A stretch of 64,000 nucleotides of DNA, taken from the NCBI GenBank assembly GCA_017625535.1, contig JAGAKR010000015.1:62001-126000 (forward strand), read 5' to 3'. This document shows positions 60,739-64,000 of the stretch, one piece after another (within the stretch, counting starts at the first letter, position 1; every line of letters starts with the position of its first letter). Position numbers and translations under genes: made by a program. This stretch comes from Bacteroidales bacterium (GTDB lineage: Bacteria; Bacteroidota; Bacteroidia; Bacteroidales; UBA932). The notes under the pieces are model-generated. The model did not search any database. It saw only the letters and a program-made list of their open reading frames with translations, and was not told where the DNA came from.

Positions 60739-61464
60739 ATGAGATTTTTAGCATCACTTGCATTATTGCTTTCAATGAGTACTGTGCTATCTTTTGCACA
60801 GGTTAAAGAGGACAAGGATTGGGCTTTGTACAGCCGTTATGCCGGAGCCAATGATACTGTAACTGTGGCACCGACTGCAGTGTTTATGGGAAATTCTATT
60901 ACAGAGAACTGGCTCAAGTTTCATCCTGATTTCTTTGTAAAGAACGGTTATGCAGCCAGAGGCATCAGCGGCCAGACAACTTATGAAATGCTGGCCAGGT
61001 TCCACAATGATGTTGTGGCGCTGAACCCTAAAGTTGTGGTTATTTTGTCGGGAATAAATGACATTGCCCGCAACAGCGGATATATCTCTTTGGAGAACAT
61101 TATGGGAAATATAATCTCTATGTGTGACATTGCACGTGCAAACGGCATTGTTCCGGTGTTGTGTTCAATTCTTCCGGCAGACTATTTCTCTTGGAGGAAA
61201 GACCTCAAGCCCGCACCTCTTGTAGTGGAGATGAACAAACTTATAAAGGCTTATGCAGATGAGCAGGGTTTTGAGTATGTTGATTATTATACCTCTCTTG
61301 CAGATGAGAATGGTGCCCTTAAAGAGGGGCTTTCAAAAGACCGTTGCCATCCTTATCCTGATGTATACTATGGTATGGAGGAGAAGGTTGTTGCTGCAAT
61401 AGAGAAAGCTGCAGCCCAGAAAGGTGGCAAAAAGGGAGCCAAGAAGGCAAAAAGTAGGAAATAA
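60739..61464 (+). CDS. Secreted SGNH/GDSL-type acylhydrolase
   Basis: A 241-residue protein with a signal peptide (MRFLASLALLLSMSTVLSFA). The four SGNH blocks are visible: block I VFMGNSITENW (Ser near 53), block II ARGISGQTTYEML (Gly), block III VVVILSGINDIARN (Asn), block V DRCHPYPDVYYG (Asp, His). Similar to acetylxylan or platelet-activating-factor-type esterases. The C terminus is a run of lysines (KGGKKGAKKAKSRK), odd for an exported protein and perhaps binding anionic polymer. It is monocistronic by context. Confidence 0.88.
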   Translation: MRFLASLALLLSMSTVLSFAQVKEDKDWALYSRYAGANDTVTVAPTAVFMGNSITENWLKFHPDFFVKNGYAARGISGQTTYEMLARFHNDVVALNPKVVVILSGINDIARNSGYISLENIMGNIISMCDIARANGIVPVLCSILPADYFSWRKDLKPAPLVVEMNKLIKAYADEQGFEYVDYYTSLADENGALKEGLSKDRCHPYPDVYYGMEEKVVAAIEKAAAQKGGKKGAKKAKSRK

Positions 61465-61476
61465 TTGAAATTTGAT

Positions 61477-61484
61477 TATTTTTG
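61477..61484 (+). promoter_or_regulatory. -7 element of dsbD
   Basis: TATTTTTG lies 48 bases before the dsbD ATG; no TTG at the correct spacing. Confidence 0.45.
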
Positions 61485-61532
61485 TGCGTTGATACTTAAA
61501 ATGTTGAAGATAAACAGCTAAAACTTGAACTT

Positions 61533-63509
61533 ATGATTAAAAGAGCATTATTGTCTATTGTAGCTTTGGTAATGGCTTGTGTTGCCTACGCGCAGGTTGA
61601 GAATCCGGTTTCCTGGAGTGCCAAAGTGAATGATGCTGGTGAGAACGTGTATGAGATTGTGCTTACCGGAACCATTGAGGGTGCCGAGTGGCACATTTAT
61701 GACCTTGGCCCTTATACTGACGGCCCTATTGCAACATCGGTTACAGTTGCAGGAGAGGGCGTGAAGGTTGTAGGGGAGCCTTATCTCCTTACAGAGGCGC
61801 ACAAGGCATATGATGAACTGTTCGGTATGGAGATTGGCACCTGTGATACAGGTGTACAGATTGCACAAAAGGTGGAGGTTAGCGGTGCCGCACCTGTAGC
61901 AAAAGTTACAGTTGAGTGGCAGACCTGCAGCGAAGGAAGCTGCCTTCCTCCAACAGATGAGACCCTTACCGTAAAGCTTCCTGCCGGTAACGGGGCTGTT
62001 GCAGATGAGGTTGTACCGGTTAAGAAAGAGGGCGGCAAATCTATCTGGGCAGTTATCCTTGAGGCAATCGCCTGGGGCTTTGTAGCATTGCTTACCCCTT
62101 GTGTATTCCCTATGGTACCTATGACAGTTTCCTTCTTCCTTAAGAGCAAAGACGGCAAAGGAAAACTTTACGCTTCATTGTACGGATTCTTTATTGTAGC
62201 ATTGTATACAGTTCCAATTGCGGTAATCATCCTCCTTACCTACATTCTTGGCGGTGATGCAATTACAGCAGATATTTTCAACTGGCTTGCTACACACTGG
62301 ATTCCTAATATCTTGTTCTTCATTATCTTTATGGTATTTGCAGCAAGTTTCTTTGGTGCATTTGAGATTACAATGCCAAGCTGGATGGTGAACAAGACAG
62401 ATGAGAAGAGTGACAAAGGCGGACTTATTGGAGTGTTCTTTATGGCACTTACCCTTGTATTGGTTTCATTCTCTTGTACAGGTCCAATTGTAAGTTCTGT
62501 ACTTATAAAGAGTACCCAGGGTGAGATTTGGGAGCCTATCATTACAATGTTCGCTTTCTCTGCAGCATTTGCACTTCCATTCACAGTATTTGCATTTGCA
62601 CCGTCATTGCTCAAGGATCTTCCAAAGAGCGGCGGATGGCTCAACTCTGTTAAGGTTGTGCTCGGTTTCATTGAGGTTGCCCTTGGATTGAAATTCCTCA
62701 GCGTTGCAGACCAGGTTTACCAGTGGGGTATTCTAGACAGGGAGGTTTACCTTGCAATATGGATTGTAGTGTTCTTCCTTTTGGGTATGTACCTGTTGGG
62801 CAAACTCCGTTTTGCACACGATACTCCTGAGCAATATATATCGGTGAAGAGACTTTTCCTTGCCATTGTGGTGTTCTCATTTGTGGTTTATATGATTCCT
62901 GGTATGTGGGGTGCTCCTCTTAAGGCTTTGAGCGGATACCTTCCTCCAATTGAGAGCATAGACTTCAACCTTGCAAAACAGCAGAATGTGGTAGTACAGA
63001 GTGCTCCTGGCGCTTCTGCAGCACACCACAACAACCCATACCCTGCAAAGAAATTTACAGATATGAACCTCAAACATATAGACGGCATACCTGGTTTCTT
63101 TGACCTTCAGGAGGCCCTTGAGTACTCAAAAGGTGCAGGCAAACCTGTATTCATAGATTTTACAGGTGCAGCTTGTGTAAACTGCAGGGAGATGGAATCA
63201 AGGGTGTTCAGCGACCCTCAGGTTAAGGATCTCCTCAACAACAACTTCATCTTTGTTTCCCTTTATGGAGATGTTAAGACAGAGGTAGCTGAGCAGGATT
63301 GGGTAACCCTTCCAAACGGCAAAGTGTTGAAAAGCCTTGGCAAGATAAACACCAACTTCATTATGGAGAAATATAAAGTGAATGCAATGCCTTATTACAT
63401 CATAGTTGATGCAGCCGGCAACGAGATTGTTGAGCCTCGCGGATATGATTTGGATAAGGACGCATTTGTGAAATTCCTCCAGAATGCTGTTGAAACCTTC
63501 AATAAATAA
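61533..63509 (+). CDS. dsbD: Thiol:disulfide interchange protein DsbD
   Basis: A 658-residue three-domain DsbD. A signal peptide (MIKRALLSIVALVMACVAYA) leads to the periplasmic alpha domain (about 22-155; WQTCSEGSCLPP carries the two cysteines). The beta membrane domain follows with eight helices (LLTPCVFPMVPMTVSFF and VSFSCTGPIVSSVL hold the redox cysteines). The C-terminal thioredoxin-like gamma domain has FTGAACVNCREME near residue 547. It moves electrons from cytoplasmic thioredoxin to periplasmic proteins; trxA is at 26251. A YitT-type gene follows after two bases. Confidence 0.94.
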   Translation: MIKRALLSIVALVMACVAYAQVENPVSWSAKVNDAGENVYEIVLTGTIEGAEWHIYDLGPYTDGPIATSVTVAGEGVKVVGEPYLLTEAHKAYDELFGMEIGTCDTGVQIAQKVEVSGAAPVAKVTVEWQTCSEGSCLPPTDETLTVKLPAGNGAVADEVVPVKKEGGKSIWAVILEAIAWGFVALLTPCVFPMVPMTVSFFLKSKDGKGKLYASLYGFFIVALYTVPIAVIILLTYILGGDAITADIFNWLATHWIPNILFFIIFMVFAASFFGAFEITMPSWMVNKTDEKSDKGGLIGVFFMALTLVLVSFSCTGPIVSSVLIKSTQGEIWEPIITMFAFSAAFALPFTVFAFAPSLLKDLPKSGGWLNSVKVVLGFIEVALGLKFLSVADQVYQWGILDREVYLAIWIVVFFLLGMYLLGKLRFAHDTPEQYISVKRLFLAIVVFSFVVYMIPGMWGAPLKALSGYLPPIESIDFNLAKQQNVVVQSAPGASAAHHNNPYPAKKFTDMNLKHIDGIPGFFDLQEALEYSKGAGKPVFIDFTGAACVNCREMESRVFSDPQVKDLLNNNFIFVSLYGDVKTEVAEQDWVTLPNGKVLKSLGKINTNFIMEKYKVNAMPYYIIVDAAGNEIVEPRGYDLDKDAFVKFLQNAVETFNK

Positions 63510-63511
63510 GG

Positions 63512-64000
63512 ATGGACAGCAAAACCATATTAAAGACAGTAAAAGAGTACAGTGTAATGGCTTTTGCCCTTTCACTGTATGTCTTTTCCTGGACTGCGTT
63601 CCTCATTCCAAATGAGATTACAGCAGGAGGTGTAACAGGTATATCATCTATCCTCAATTATGCCTTTGGGATTCCCATTTCCCTCTCATACCTTGTAATT
63701 AACGCTGTGCTCCTTACAGCCGGCACCATAATAATGGGCAAGGGATTTGGGTTCAAGACAATCTTCTGCGTACTTGTAAGTACCCTCTATTTTGAGATAT
63801 TCCCTGCAATCCCTTGGGTATCCAACATAGATGACAACCTCATAAACTCCATCATTGGTGGTGCAATGAGTGCAGCAGGTATAGCATTGGTATTCACACA
63901 GGGTGGAAGTACTGGTGGAATAGACATCATAGCCCTTGTAATAAACAAATACAGGGAGGTATCTCCAGGCAAGGTATTTATGGTATCAGATTTTCTGATC
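63512..64000 (+). CDS. YitT/DUF161-family membrane protein, N-terminal part (runs off window)
   Basis: The frame is open from ATG 63512 to the right edge (163 codons). It is hydrophobic with about five helices; YSVMAFALSLYVFSWTAFLI, then EITAGGVTGISSILNYAFG and TQGGSTGGIDIIALVINKY match the YitT family of membrane proteins of unknown transport function. A C-terminal cytoplasmic DUF2179 domain is expected beyond the window. It starts 2 bases after the dsbD stop codon and is probably co-transcribed. Confidence 0.88.
   Translation, partial: MDSKTILKTVKEYSVMAFALSLYVFSWTAFLIPNEITAGGVTGISSILNYAFGIPISLSYLVINAVLLTAGTIIMGKGFGFKTIFCVLVSTLYFEIFPAIPWVSNIDDNLINSIIGGAMSAAGIALVFTQGGSTGGIDIIALVINKYREVSPGKVFMVSDFLI

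Overview
The window is 64 kb of chromosome from a member of the Bacteroidota, most likely order Bacteroidales. The evidence is taxon-specific gene content: an EF-G2-type second elongation factor G, GldH next to a RicT/PSP1 protein, a two-gene (split) transketolase, an LptE-SecG block, DUF4136, DUF3109 and RlhA-type U32 proteins. The promoter grammar also fits: most transcription units start downstream of TAnnTTTG, and several have TTG or TTTG 18-20 bases further upstream, which is the Bacteroidetes primary-sigma pattern. Coding density is high, genes alternate between strands, and there is no rRNA, no CRISPR array, no insertion sequence and no phage. The species cannot be named from the sequence alone.

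Layout. 1-3.6 kb: end of a glycerate kinase, rnhB with an XRE regulator, and divergent EF-G2. 3.7-10 kb: a nine-gene leftward run (transketolase N half, DUF4136 lipoprotein, outer-membrane barrel, transketolase C half, ECF sigma factor, putative anti-sigma protein, LTxxQ periplasmic protein, LolD-like ATPase, tRNA methyltransferase). 10-18.4 kb: lepA, an S9 peptidase with a glycosyltransferase, an OmpA/TPR lipoprotein, kdsB. 18.5-24 kb: sigma-54-type regulator, lptE-like gene, unknown gene, secG, then a PspC-PadR-PspC module. 24-26.6 kb: DUF456, polyprenyl synthase, barrel protein, thioredoxin. 26.8-34.6 kb: kbl, trmB, gldH, ricT, holB, rlhA, TPR protein. 34.8-42.8 kb: an M16 protein without its zinc-ligand histidines, DUF3109/DUF2007, a ROK kinase, a coiled-coil membrane protein, hemW, a lone frdC. 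42.9-52.4 kb: pyrH-frr, topB, pgk, a methyltransferase, lgt, a YbaK-type editing protein, an SGNH hydrolase, miaA, smpB. 52.4-64 kb: a 51-bp tandem repeat array, gcvP, carboxyltransferase plus biotin carrier, yraN, manC, pheS, tRNA-Gly with a duplicated 3' end, an SGNH hydrolase, dsbD and the start of a YitT protein.

Most genes are housekeeping: translation and RNA modification (EF-G2, lepA, frr, smpB, pheS, miaA, trmB, rlhA), envelope building (kdsB, lptE, lgt, lolD, secG, dsbD, manC) and central carbon flow (transketolase, pgk, gcvP, kbl, acyl-CoA carboxyltransferase). The unusual content is mainly non-coding: the structured tandem repeat after smpB, the composite tRNA-Gly/REP-like locus, a strongly over-represented 9-mer (GTCGGGAAG) and -7 elements placed so close to ATG that leaderless mRNAs are likely. 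No complete new defence or mobile system was found.
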